Of a stretch of DNA of 64,000 bases, positions 41,930-57,901 are shown piece after piece. Each line of letters starts with the position of its first letter. The first letter of the stretch is position 1. Both the position numbers and the translations under genes were made by a program. The notes beneath the pieces are model-generated. The model saw only the letters and a list, made by a program, of their open reading frames with translations. It searched no databases and was not told the origin of the DNA. Source of the stretch: Trichoplax sp. H2 (Eukaryota; Placozoa; Uniplacotomia; Trichoplacea); the NCBI GenBank assembly GCA_003344405.1, contig NOWV01000100.1:1-64000 (forward strand). Direction: 5' to 3'.

Positions 41930-43392
41930 ATCTCTATTAAATTCAAGGTGCCTCAGCATACTCATTTGTACATAGATGAATTTGATAATCTTCTCCGCAC
42001 ATTTATAGTTATTACATGGTCAGGTAATCTGCTGTCGTTGACCTGTACTTCGTAGTAGAACTTTCAATTATTACCAATTATACTATCCAAACTAAAGTGT
42101 ATTTAACTTATATAAGTGTTGCTGCCGGTATTTAATGATCCCATCATTTACTTCAAATAATTGCCATTATGTCTTCATATAATGTCCAATTACAATTGTA
42201 TGCATACCATACCAAAATGTAGCTCTAACAGTCTAACCATCTCTAGGCGATTTATATATTGTCTAGTAAAATGCCAGCTGCAGTTTCTATCGTATTGTAT
42301 AAATATTACATTTCACGTCGCAGTTTGGCGTAGTCTTAGACTATATTCTGTGATATCAAGTTAATGAATACTATATTGGTACGGATCGATTCTTAATCAC
42401 AATTAAAATCGGCTTGAGTAATTCTAAATTGCAATTATTATACTTTAAATCAATAAAGGGTTACGTTGCTAATCTTGTATACATACAAGTACGTAACAAT
42501 CATTGATAATTTATAATATTTCCATGTCTTTTATTCTTGGGATGCAAAAGAACTTGGCACAATTAACTTTCGCTTGGATGCTGCAAGGATCATGTAGAAA
42601 TTGCTAAGAAAGTGTTTATGATCGTAATTTGTCTGGAAGTATGTGCATCACCCATGAAATCATCAAATTGATTACACTCTCAGATATTATAGTTTTTTCC
42701 GTGTAGCTACTATTCTTAATGGCCTTTAAATAAGTAAGCCAAGGAACATTTGTTACAGTATTCGTAGCATGACAGCAGTGCCGCAAAGTTAAATATCATT
42801 GCCACGACCCATTAGTAATTGCAACAATAACACAATATTTAATCCTTTCTACTATCCCAAATGGCTACTATTTAATATTAATTCCTTCATGATCGTGAAA
42901 ATTGGACAGACATAACCTTAAGGATATACTTTGATTTCAATATCATTAAGCAGTTATGTTAACATCTAAATGAAATAAATCTACATATATATATATATCA
43001 GTCGTACAATTACATTATATTTCCTCAAAATTACATGGCATCTTAAACTGGAAAGAATATAATAGCATTCACAGCACCACTTATTCATTAATCAATTTAA
43101 TACAAATTCAACTATCTCAGAATAGAAAATCCAGTTATTAAATACTTTTACGACATATTTTTAAGTTGTTAAATATACGAATTATAAACCAAAGTTTTTT
43201 TTACAAGAAGTGTTATACACTGTCACCTACTACCGTACATTAATTGCAATGATTACTCAGTACGCATTATCAAAGAGGAAATATCAGGGTCCAAGTCAAG
43301 ACATAAACAGAAATGGTTTAAAGAGTTAACAACGGATCAAATATACGATAAGAAATACAGTATGCACATAGCAAAATATAGGGTATTAAAAA
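41930..43392. other. Intergenic between convergent DCAF8-like and KAT7-like genes
   Basis: This must hold both 3' untranslated regions. A plus-strand AATAAA at about 42452 could end the DCAF8-like transcript. There is a short (AT)n run at about 42983. Nothing else seen. Confidence 0.55.
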
Positions 43393-46375
<2,983 letters not shown>

Positions 46376-48639
46376 GGCTCCAATATGAGGTATTTAGCCT
46401 GGACTGTACGTCGAAAATGTGTTCAAAATTGCAATGAGCAAGAGTAAAATTTGAATGTTTTGCAAGAAAACAATTTGCTAATTCTGTATTACCGAATGAC
46501 TACAGTACTTCTGGCAATGTTGGAATCTGTAGACTCTGGACTACAGTACACAGTACTGTACCACGATTACTGTGGTATGGACTGCTGGACAGACATATTC
46601 TCCATCCTTTCGTCAAGATATTCGAGGTGTCAAACCCTTGGTTATGATAGTACTTACGTATCCAAAAAGTCAATTTTAAATTGACTGATTTTCCCCAAAA
46701 ACAGGTACTGAGTTCTTCTTGGGAACAGTTGTATACGATCATAAATGGTATTTAAATTAGTGCAAATTAGTCGTAAATGGTATTTCAGTGAGTACCAGCA
46801 CTTTAGAAAAGAGACACGAAAGATCGACATACTGTATCCTAAGTAGCATCGTCTTTTTCGATATTTATTTGATCAGAAAAGTCTGTCTGTCTTCCCGGTC
46901 ATGAATTACTGTTCCTTGGACTGAAAGAGTGCCTGACTGTACTGTACTCAGTGTACTGTACAGTGTACTGTACAGTACAGTACAGTGAATCACTGAATCT
47001 ACAGTACTGTACTGTACTGTACTGTACAGTACAGTGTACAGTACAGTATTCTACAGTACTGTCGTCTATAATTACAGTACAAACTAGAAGAGAAGAGTAA
47101 CAACGCTTTGAATGGTAAAGTACAGTACGCTTTGTATGGTACTGTACAGTATACTGTATCCTGTACTGTTAGGAACTGCTAGCAATACATGGACTGACCC
47201 TGGACTGACTTTCCTTGGACTGAAAGAGTGCGTGACTGTACTGTACACACTGTACTGTACAGTACACTGTACAGTACAGTGTACAGTGTACAGTACAAAC
47301 TGGAAGAGAAAATATACTTTATACTGTATACAGTATCCTGTATCCTGTGCTGTTAGGAACTGCTAGAAGTACAGTACTGCACCCTTTCCTCGGATGGACG
47401 GACTTTGCATACCAGAGCCAGGCGAAAATATCGAAAAATAATTACTCAGTATGGCTCTTCCGTGTTCTGTTTTCCAAATCATTCTCATTAATTGGACCAA
47501 CATTGATGATCTAAAGTGACTACTTCAAAGCAGAGCTTACTAACACCAAATACAATACAATTTAATATGACTTTATTTAGAAAAATCAATCAATTCAGAA
47601 TCGACTGTCTACACACTAAAGTACTGTCATAATGAAGTGTTGGGCACAATTTGGTGATCAAATTTAGCTTAATGTCTGTCCGTCCAAATTTGACCTAATT
47701 TCCGGCGTTAGCCAATAACAGCAACACCCAAGAGAATAACCTTGAATTCTTGATCAAGGCCATAACAGGAAATAGGGGCTCGTCATGATGGAGTATTCGT
47801 AGAATGATACTAGAGCATAGCATCACAAAGAATATAGTTGTTAGTTTCAATTAGGACGTGGATCACCAAACATACTAACGGTTAGCAGTTTCACTATCGT
47901 CTTTCACCATAAGAATAATAACAGAAACCGAGAAACGAATTCTTGATGTCCATGGTCAGGACTAGGAATTATTAATTTGTTCAACTCATGACCCCCGTGA
48001 AGGTGTTAAGGGATATTTGATATAAGGAGAGAAACAGTTATTTCACAATAAAATACCTAAACGACATCATCATCACTCAAATAAATAATTTAATATTACT
48101 TATTAATAATTATTACTATCGACTGTAAACAGGGCATCAAGTGAAAGCAATCCATATCTGTTCTAAAGCAGCCGTTAATATTAGGCGTACAAGTATGCCT
48201 TTACTATTACGACACTTAAGTTAAGTGTTCGTAGACACAAAAACTTTTAGGTATTTTCTCGAACCCTATTAGCGAGTATGCGTATTACTGATGGAGAGCG
48301 ATTTTGCTCATCGATTTAATAGTTTGTCATAATAGAAGCAATAGCTTATCTCCATTTTCTAGGTATATGCATAAGGCCAACAAAGAGTGCTACCTATTCA
48401 GTCAGTGAACAAGCAAAATTGATGCTCATCTAGGAAATATTGTTAGTGTGCAATGGAATCTATCTTCAGCTACAGTTACAAATGTGCCAACAATTGCCAT
48501 ACGATGTTAGAAATGATCCATTAAAGTTATTATAACGATAGCAGAACTACAACAACTGGCCTACATACGCGTATGCGATACCCGTATTTACTAGAATATA
48601 TTTTTTTTTTTCATGCGTGGGCAATAGCAAATTAAAATC
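46376..48639. other. Intergenic, palindrome field then unique sequence
   Basis: 46376-47400 carries many GTAC-centred palindromes and the duplicated unit. 47400-48639 shows nothing recognisable before the GPCR start. Confidence 0.55.
46912..47366. repeat. Diverged local duplication within a GTAC-palindrome field
   Basis: Two related units share the order TTCCTTGGACTGAAAGAGTG, a tract of overlapping TACTGTACAGTA palindromes, GTACAAACTxGAAGAGA, and CTGTTAGGAACTGCTAG. One spans 46912-47182 and the other 47211-47366 (offset about 300 bp, the second shorter). The palindrome tracts are 50-130 bp long and can fold on themselves. Confidence 0.88.
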
Positions 48640-49677
48640 ATGACAAGTAATATAAGCGGCTCTATTATCAGTCAAGGATTTTTCTATCAAGTAAAAATAT
48701 TTCGTATTGGCCTTAGTCTAGCGACTGCAGTAATTTTTACAGTTGGTTTGCTAGGAAACTTATGTGTCATAGCAACACTAACAAGGATTAGAAGAAATAA
48801 ATATAATTCATTGATGTACTACTTAATTCTAAATTTAGGCATATATGACATTTTAGTCATTTTAATTATATTGCCAACATTTACGGTTCGAAATTTAAAA
48901 TTTTTTTGGCCCTTCGGCTCACTTTTATGCTATTTACTAAATAACTTAGCCGTTTTATTAACGATCGGCTCAATTGCAACGATGGTAGCTATCGCCATGG
49001 ATCGCTACTGGGTTGTACTATACGCTGCAAGTCCAGTTCGTCGACAAATACCGAAAAAGGTTGTAACGGTAATCATTTTTGCCATTTCCTTCGTAGGTAC
49101 TATTCCATTTATGATATATACCGCTTACGATACCTCTCTACCGGCATTACCGCAATGTACTTTAACCTTTTCATCCAATTTGGCATCTGACGTCAAGAAA
49201 TTACAGGTTTTCTCTGCAATTACTTTTGGAATGCTTTTTGTAGCCCCTCTATTTATAGTCAGTGTGATATATTATCGCTTACTCATTATTCTGCGGCGAC
49301 GATCTAGGAATAGCGATGAAAGAATATCTCAAACCTACATTAAGGCTACAAGAAAAACCATCAAAATGGCTATACTGGTCAATATGATGTTTATAATGTG
49401 CTGGATACCATGGTATATGTGCCTCCTCACTTCACTTTACTACAAAAATTTGCCATTAACTCTTTATTTAAACTATTATATCATACTGACAGCTGCAAAC
49501 ACCATCACTTTCTGCCATAGTGCTATAAATCCTATAATATATGCTGGCTTTATGCATGACTTTCGGCAACCATTGCTACATCTCTACTTATTAATGATTC
49601 ACTTAAGGCGTTACTTCATGATCAGATTGAACATAAAATCAAGTAATAATGCAGTTAATCCATTAGACATTGAATAA
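48640..49677 (+). CDS. Canonical rhodopsin-class GPCR, single exon (345 aa)
   Basis: This seven-helix receptor has every class A landmark: GN at 39-40, helix 2 aspartate D70, disulfide cysteines C97 and C173, DRY at 121-123, CWIP at 254-257 and NPIIY at 297-301. A sequon at N4 lies in the short N-terminus. The third loop is basic (LRRRSRN, then ATRKTIKM leading into helix 6), as expected for G-protein coupling. The C-tail of about 40 residues is basic, then polar. It resembles peptide-type class A receptors in general form, but the ligand is not deducible. Its closest relative here is the gene at 56130-57203: they share MVAIAxDRY, TIKM..LV, FIMCWIP and the AGF after NPxxY. This points to a local duplication with later insertion of an LTR-A element between them. 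Confidence 0.92.
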   Translation: MTSNISGSIISQGFFYQVKIFRIGLSLATAVIFTVGLLGNLCVIATLTRIRRNKYNSLMYYLILNLGIYDILVILIILPTFTVRNLKFFWPFGSLLCYLLNNLAVLLTIGSIATMVAIAMDRYWVVLYAASPVRRQIPKKVVTVIIFAISFVGTIPFMIYTAYDTSLPALPQCTLTFSSNLASDVKKLQVFSAITFGMLFVAPLFIVSVIYYRLLIILRRRSRNSDERISQTYIKATRKTIKMAILVNMMFIMCWIPWYMCLLTSLYYKNLPLTLYLNYYIILTAANTITFCHSAINPIIYAGFMHDFRQPLLHLYLLMIHLRRYFMIRLNIKSSNNAVNPLDIE

Positions 49678-52600
49678 CAAACGATAATTATTGAACGGCT
49701 AGTAATGTCATCAATTAACAAAATCAATAATGATATGCATCTAAATCATTTATTGTAATTCTACTATTGTTAGCTGATAGCAATATCGTCAAAATAACTA
49801 ATAATTAACCTGGCTAATACAACGGTCTATCTGCGATCATTATACAAATTACGGTATTTGGTATAAAGGAATATTATAATACTAAAATAATAACGTATGA
49901 AACAGTCTACTTAATTATTATTTTTATTCACCATTTGTGGCTCATTCTTTCAATATTCCACTATATACCTACTAATATTATCTTTAAATTATAAATATAC
50001 TCTCACGGTATATTTCTCAGATGTTTATCTTAATATGCAATTATCCAGTATTATACTGCTTTAAAATAAAATCGGATACAATGTTATATTTAAATTTATC
50101 ATAAACCTTATTTCATGAAAATTGGCTAACAATACGATCATATAGCAACAAAAACAAGCGTCCTAAAATTTTCATTGAGATTATCTCTCATTTCAACAGT
50201 CAAGCTATAAGAAATCAAGTGCACTAACATAATTTATAATATATGATTTCAATTATAAAGAGTTAATATATACGCTCCATGAGCATACATAGTGTACATT
50301 ACAGAAGCTACGACTATTCATAACTAAGATAATATATATTGAATCCAGTTCTTAACTCTGACGTGAAGTTTATTACATGAAGGTTTGTTTTGATGAGTAG
50401 CTTTAAAATTTAATTACTTAATATTATAACTTCACTTCAATGACCTTCTTATAAGCTCATAATCGTAACTTCGTTGATTAGAAATCATAGATTGATTTTG
50501 ATGTTTATAAGCATAGAATTATCAATAAGCACAATTCAAATTATACTTGTTTCAAATCCATTCCGCATTTATATTAACTGAATACACGTATATCACTTTC
50601 AAGTATTAGCCAGATACCAAGTAATTCTCTGTAATTGGATATTTTGAATTTAAATTTAAATTCATAATAAAGATAGAGTCGGCTGCAAATCTTCGCTGGC
50701 GCGGCTAGTGGAAGAATATTAATTCAGATTTGGATGTCCCATATTCCGAAATGAAACACTGTCAGATTTATACATACCATATTTAAAGTTATCGTTTCTT
50801 ATTGACATTTTTACTCTAACTATCCTTTACATAAAATAAAATTGACAATTAGCAACTAAATGTTAAAGTTAATTCATTCTTTTGCTCCATGAAAGATCAG
50901 ATATAAAGTAGACAGCATTGGTCTTAGTTTGTTATAGATTGTTATACAGAGTCTTTTTCTACTAATAATTTCACAAATCAGATCGTATGCTATCATCATG
51001 CTTATAAATATACTCGTAAAGTATTTAAGAAACAGCATATCGCATCGCTTTAGATATAGTAGTACTCATTACATCAATCAACGACTTTCTCTATAGTTTT
51101 CCTTATTTACTTCTGAAATTTAATGATATACCTCATTACATGGCAATAAATATTCATAGCGTTATGCAATCTACTTTTTATGTAGCATGCCAAGCAATTA
51201 TACCATAAGCCCCAACTAAATTACTTTATTTATTATTAACAGATTATAATATTTCGAATTAACATTATGACTCTTGTTTATTCTATTTTTTAACAATGTA
51301 ACTATAAAATGCAAGTATTAGTCATCAACCCACGTACAATAATAATAAAAAACTACAACTATCAAAATACGATACAGTTTCAGCAATAATCTATATAGTT
51401 TTTATACTAAAATAAAATAAATGATAGCGTGAATACCAGTAGTATTCACTGTTACTAAAATACTAATGGACATTTCACTTTTCTATTATAATAGAAGGTG
51501 AAGCTTAGTTACTAAAGCATTTAAGTCTACATTACAATATGGTATAGCTTTTGAAGCTTTTTTAGCTACAAGACAAATGAGAATAATGATCAAATGTTTA
51601 TGACACATAGTAAATTCAATACGACCAAAATTGCCAAAGTTACCGAGAATTAATAACGTATTAATTTTAATTTTAATTTCCAGCTACGAAACGAATTTGC
51701 CAACAAGTATAATAAAGTAAACCGTAATGAAAGTCTTATAAAAGATATAAAATGCAACGGTTGCAATCCTGATATTATATTAAATTTTCTGTATGACTTG
51801 GAACACTTTGGTAAATTGCGTTGGAGTTTTGTTCACTTTAAATTTCGAAAGTCAAACTTACTTGGAAAGCACTTCAATAAACTGTCACTCCTATATATTT
51901 CCTTAAAGAGATATCGAAACTTTATACTATTTGGAAGCTTACAAATACAATAAAGAATAGTCTTAATATCGTTAAACTATAAATAATTTTCGTTTAAATT
52001 CATGAAATGGCAATTAAGTATGAAATATAACCCTGGTTTAGTAACGGTTTAGAGTTTAGAAATGAATTTAAAGAAATTTAATAAAGATAATTATAATTAT
52101 TTTTTGGACATTTATTATACACAAGAATTATTCAGAGACTAATTTACCGTACCAATAAACTAAAATTGCTTATACTGATTGTAATATCAGCCACTACCAT
52201 TGCTATGACATATGTCGAAATGATTAACTATCAAACCTAATATACACTCGATTCTAGTCAGTCAAACTCATCTGGGTTGCTGTTAGTAGTTGCCATTTCC
52301 CTGGTTGGTCTCAAATAAAGAGCAACCTAGGACTAGCAGATATCGGTCAAGTATTGATTGTTTGTGTAGAAGTTGTCCAATTAGTACATTAGTCGGAGTA
52401 CCTCGAGAATTTCCCGCATCTGCGGATGAAATAGTTCTCATACTATACTGTAATGTAACTTAGTATTGTGATTGTAGACTGTTAGCCATGTTTAGTATAA
52501 CGTACGGTAAATATTTATCCTAAGAGATATTTGGTAGCCATAACTATAGATTGCAGTGGTATAGACTCTATGCTAGAGTACAGATGACTATATACAGTAA

Positions 52601-55600
52601 GGTCTTGAGTTACTAATAAGGCTATAGGTAAAAATAGAACTGTAAATCGTATATTGGGATATGGTTAATTTATTGTACTTTGACCGATGTGAATAATGTC
52701 GACGTAAATACTGTAGTCGTATCCATATTGGATTAATGATGGTCCGCATTAGAATAGTCTTACTAAGAATAATTTAACTATGTGTAAAATAAGGTAAAAG
52801 GTTGTCATGCGGATTGTAGCTGCGAATGCTACAATAAGTATAAAACCATGCAACTTTAGATTATTCTGTTAGTTCGTTCTAGAAATCTTTATTAGTAATA
52901 TTCGGCTAGAGTAGAGCTGTGTGTAGTTAATCTTTATATAAGATTCAATAAAGCCCTTATTTTTCTAAAATTTGGAATTTCGTGATCGGTATATATCACA
53001 AATATGTTAAAAATACTGAACGGTAGCACTATCATCTGCGTAATGTAATAATATCGCATATTGTCTGCTAGGATAAATCGCTTTAAGTTTATCACATTAA
53101 AGTTGAATTCATTTCGTGTAATAATTGCTTTCTTAATATATCTCTAATTTAATTGAACTTGATGTTTAAGATATCGCATGAATCGCTGCAATCGTTAAAG
53201 AAGCTAAATAGGAGAGAAAGAAAATTAGCGATCTATGGACTGGTTGATTAATAATTAATTTTGTTACGTTGAGCTTTTAGAATCCCTAAGAATTATAGTT
53301 GCTACATTACTGGCTTTAACTTACTAGACAGTAATAATCTAGCAAATTTAGCCAATTTAATTTTTTTATTCTAGATACTTATTCAATGGTCTATCTTTTT
53401 TAAATGATCGCTCACATTATTATTTACAATTTCTTTATCGATCAAACTCACAGATTGTTCTATCATCTAAGCATGTATCCTTATCCATTTAGTGTCTAAA
53501 TTTCTTGCGCAGTTAGGACTATTTGTATAGGTAGTTGCTACGGAGCAAAGCACCGTACTTGCTAATTAAATAGATTTTGTTAGTATTTAGCTAATGGATC
53601 ATATTTGTGTGACCGAAAGTAGTAAAGAACTACCATACAGTAGATCTCCAGGTGTGGTGGAGCAAGGCATAAGTAATCTATTAGTTTAGTGTAGTAGTTT
53701 GCAACATAAGTTTGTGACAGTAGTACTTTAGAGCAATTTATCTATGCATACTAAGCAGACCATAAATATGTGGCATTTGCATTACAATTCATTTCTATAA
53801 AAATATTTCAAACTTATTACAAAGTACATACTACGTTCTACTTAGCCTATCTAATACCATTATTGACAACCCATATTCTATTAATTAATAATTAATGTAA
53901 TTATACCTTACGTCAACTAAATATACCGTACACATTGGCGTTACTTACCAGTAATCGCTCCATAATGCAAGTCAGGTGATTACTCTATATATTACTATTA
54001 ACATAGCACACTATTACTTGTGGATACTATTCAAGCTTTCTATAGTGAATCTAATGCAATAGATTACTGATTATTAATTTATGCTATTTAAATAATACCA
54101 ATACTCCCATGGCATTTACTTCAATTCGACGCTTGATAAACATCACTTACCCGCAGGCATCATTCGAAAACAATGTGACTTTATTTTTTATTTACAAGTC
54201 ATTTCATTATCCAGCATTATATCTTATAAGCGTCGCCCAGTAATATATCATGGGTTGGCCATAAGTCGATTCAGCAATTATATAAACTTGAATATTAATG
54301 CCAAAAAAACGAATCCTTTTTGATTATGCAACACTTTATTGCAAACAAATTCAAACAGTAGCATTTATTTTAAGAAATTGTTTGTTAGCAATAACCAAAA
54401 ATATTTACATCTTGCTCACTTATTTTCATAGGGTTGCGTAGCAATGTTGTAACCTTCCTCGAATAAATCAAAATAGTGCAAAACTAGATTCGTTGAAGGA
54501 ACTTATAAACGCTATCATGAACTAGGCCATCGAATCAAATATCAGATAATATACTATGAAATGCTACTAATTTTACTGTCACTATTTTTTAACTCACACC
54601 TTAAGCTGTGACGTTTATAACATCAATTAAAACTTATCGAGTTCACTTTAATATTTTCCACTTTTGCTTATCAATCATAGCCTCAAACTAAGTATTTATT
54701 TACTTGTAACAACCAGACGTCGTCATAATACCGCATAATTAGATAAGTATCTTTCATAGATATTTATAGGTTTTCTTGAATTTAATCCACTAGCAATAGA
54801 TTTTAAATAGAGAAATTATAAATTTTTACAAAACCACTCACAAAACAGAATATCTTTACCTAATGAAATGTAACTTAGTGCTTTTATTTACTAGTACAAA
54901 GTTGTCTCACAGTTGGATTTCTACACGATCTAAATATCAAGAGGATAGTTTAAGCTTTCCTCATTTAAATAGGTGGGTGGCCTTTCGCCAATCATCATTT
55001 AATATTGTACTTACGATAATATATCATCTTAAACAAACAGGTTGTTTTTCTCTAATATTTTACAAAGCTATTCTTTAATTATATAGCGTCTCTATTGAAT
55101 GATCACATTATATTTTGATTTCCGACTTCATTTACATGACAATACTAGGCTTGGGCTAGTTAATAAATAATTAAACCTTCTCCATCAATCAAATTTCTTC
55201 TTCTTTCTTTTAATAAATTAATGAGGTCACTGATACTTATGTCATCCAGCTATTTCTAGTGTCTATCTAATATGATTACTTACAGTAACAAGTGATTGTC
55301 GAATTGGTAGTCAAGTAAATTATGTTATGATGGTATAAAAGCATTGTTAAAAGCAAGCCATGATAGCGCACATTATTGCATTGACCAAAGGCAGTGAATA
55401 ACAAGTCAGTTAATAGAGATTGTTAATCATTTGATATTATTTAATCAAATCCGAATCAAGATTAACTTTAAGTCGATCAATCCTGAAATAGTACGACATC
55501 TTTTGTTTCATTGAAGGGGAAAGAGACTATCGTTGGCCTGTCAATACGGTAGAGGAAGTTGTAGTGTTAAAGTAAGAAATAAAAGCTTAATGAAGAAAAA

Positions 55601-56129
55601 ATAGAAAGATTAATGCAAGACTGAAATTAGCGAAAAAATATACAGGAAACTTTGATTACCTATCGAATAGTAACGTTCAACGGAAGTAAAATCTTCATTT
55701 TCAACGTGCTAACAACTATAAAAACCCGACAATTACATTTTCTGCTAACAGCTTAAAGGTCATCTATCAAAAGTGGACTAGCGTGATTTGTTCTCATAAA
55801 ATATAATTTAAAATATTTTTACTAAAGCCAATTCTATACCTTGGTTCACTTGACTCTATAATAGAAAGTCACTAGTCTTTGTTTGCGGTTAGGCTCGTAA
55901 AGCATCGTGAAAGCGTCTATAAAAGAATCTTAAACGATATATAATTCATTCATAAGAATTCTTTCTTATTGGTCTTAGTAGAAAGAAAGATTGGTATATA
56001 CCTATTGATACGAAGACCTTTAACCACTATTTTGTTACTAATCCAATTTGTACACTTAAACAATTTTTGCTATCGTTATTAAATTAGACTTTAATGTGAA
56101 TTTAGTGGCCGGCAACAAATTTTTTCGAC
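49678..56129. other. Intergenic between paralogous GPCRs, one solo LTR
   Basis: Only the LTR-A copy at 52449-53000 and a possible TATA box at 55918-55925 are recognised. No third receptor or remnant was found by eye. Confidence 0.55.
52449..53000 (+). mobile_element. Solo LTR, family A (552 bp), no clear target duplication
   Basis: It is a full-length family A copy between the two canonical GPCR genes, with intact TG and CA ends, TATAAAA and AATAAA. The 5 bp before it (TATAC) and after it (AATAT) differ. Either the duplication has decayed or the copy results from recombination between LTRs of two different insertions. Confidence 0.87.
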
Positions 56130-57203
56130 ATGGCCAATGTTTCTGGTAACGTAACATCTACACCTGCTGCAGTTGCTCCGCAAGTAGACCCATGGCTTGG
56201 TCTTCGCGTTGGCATCGGTACTGCTGCATGTATAGTTTTTATACTTGGATTTTTTGGTAATCTAACCATTCTCGTCACCATTATTAAAAATAAAAGAAAA
56301 GGTATGAACACCTTAATGTACTACTTGATCTGTAATTTAGCAGTCTACGACATATTAGTCATGATTATTTCGTTACCGATGACTATCGTCCAAGATTTGG
56401 CATTCTATTGGGTTTTTGGTCCAGTTTTATGCCGTATTACGCTTGGCCTACCATTTTTATTTGCAGCAGGCTCAATTACAACTATGGTAGCTATAGCTAT
56501 CGATCGTTATTTTGTTGTACTACAAGCAGCTAATCCTAACCCAAAGCAAGGCAAGAAAGGTTTAGTGACTTTGATCATTTTCATTATAGCATTTTCGTTT
56601 GCTTTGCCTTCTATTATTTACACTCAATATGATACATCAGTGCCAGGTTACCCCCAATGTGGTATCGAATTTTCAACTGATCCAAATCAGCAAATGGAGT
56701 CTTTACGAATCTATACGATTGCGATATTTGTCATCCTTTTTATCACTCCCTTACTTATTGTTGTCTGCATATACTCATTAATTTTATATGAGATACACCG
56801 ACGTAACAATAAAGCTAATCTTCACTATAATCGAGCCTATGGTAAAGCTAATCGCAAAACCATTAAAATGATGTTACTAGTATCGGTCACATTTATAATG
56901 TGTTGGATACCATTATTTATTTGCTTCTTTATTATTGCGTACGGAGCAGTAACCAACCAAACTCGTATAACTTTCTTCTTTATTTATGCTGTAAGCCATT
57001 TAGTAAGTTATTGCAACAGTGCAGCTAATCCGTTAATATACGCTGGATTTACCTCAAGATTTAGAAAATCTTTATGGTATGTGTTCTCACTTCAGATAGT
57101 AAAAGAAATCTCAGAGCACCGCTGTGGTTTGCAGTCACGAGAAACGAAGGTCATGCGATTATCAGTTAGTAAAAGACAAAAATCAGAGCACCGGCAACTT
57201 TAA
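56130..57203 (+). CDS. Canonical rhodopsin-class GPCR, single exon (357 aa)
   Basis: This is a paralogue of the receptor at 48640-49677 with all class A motifs intact: GN at 43-44, D74, C101 and C177, DRY at 125-127, CWIP at 258-261 and NPLIY at 300-304. The N-terminus (1-22) has sequons at N3 and N7 and is Ala/Pro-rich. The third loop carries HRRNNKAN and NRKTIKM. The C-tail (about 308-357) is basic with several Ser/Thr and a Cys, suitable for kinase and arrestin contact. Its base composition is less AT-rich than the flanks, as expected for constrained coding sequence. A TATAAAAG at 55918-55925, about 205 bp upstream of the ATG, could be its promoter; this is inference only. Ligand unknown. 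Confidence 0.93.
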   Translation: MANVSGNVTSTPAAVAPQVDPWLGLRVGIGTAACIVFILGFFGNLTILVTIIKNKRKGMNTLMYYLICNLAVYDILVMIISLPMTIVQDLAFYWVFGPVLCRITLGLPFLFAAGSITTMVAIAIDRYFVVLQAANPNPKQGKKGLVTLIIFIIAFSFALPSIIYTQYDTSVPGYPQCGIEFSTDPNQQMESLRIYTIAIFVILFITPLLIVVCIYSLILYEIHRRNNKANLHYNRAYGKANRKTIKMMLLVSVTFIMCWIPLFICFFIIAYGAVTNQTRITFFFIYAVSHLVSYCNSAANPLIYAGFTSRFRKSLWYVFSLQIVKEISEHRCGLQSRETKVMRLSVSKRQKSEHRQL

Positions 57204-57867
57204 GCCGATGATAACCTACCTATTAGTTTATATTTTTCTTATTCCTTATCTCAGTAACAAGCAAAAGTTAAATTCCGACTTTGACATTACTGATACAAAA
57301 TCATCTATTACTGATGCATATCAATGAAATATGACATCTCTAACCACATTATCAACGCAACGTCAATCGAATTCCAACATTTACTGGAACCTATATGGCT
57401 GGGTATGATGTAAATACTGTTATTTCGATGCTATTTTATGGAATAATGCAAACAATTTGTTTATCATTTAGTTCAATCTCCTATTTTAAATGCTGTACGC
57501 ATATTTAATGCTGATTGGTGATATAAATTTATCCTACAGTTCTATTATACCGTTATTTTTGTTGAAAAACTTGTACTTTTTCTGATTAGAAATCGATTAT
57601 GTAGTTATGTGCTTATATAACTTTACACAGAATTCGGTTATAAAATTGCTAGGAATTTAAAGTAGAATAGAATGTTTGGATTACATAGAAATGACAAAGC
57701 ATTTTTCAATTAATGCTAGCTACACTAGAATTCCAGTATTGAATGACTAAATGTAAGGCTAATAAATTTTGGTAATAACTAGATGGTAGCCTTTCAATAT
57801 TCATGCTAGCTGTTATTTAATGGCCTCCTTTAACTCAAAAGGCGTTAACCCTTCAATAGTTTATCTA

Positions 57868-57901
57868 GCCAATATATATGTAAATATATATATATGTATG
57901 C
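57868..57901. repeat. AT-rich dinucleotide repeat
   Basis: Interrupted (AT)n runs downstream of the GPCR at 56130-57203. A shorter (AT)n run is at 42983-42999. Confidence 0.8.
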
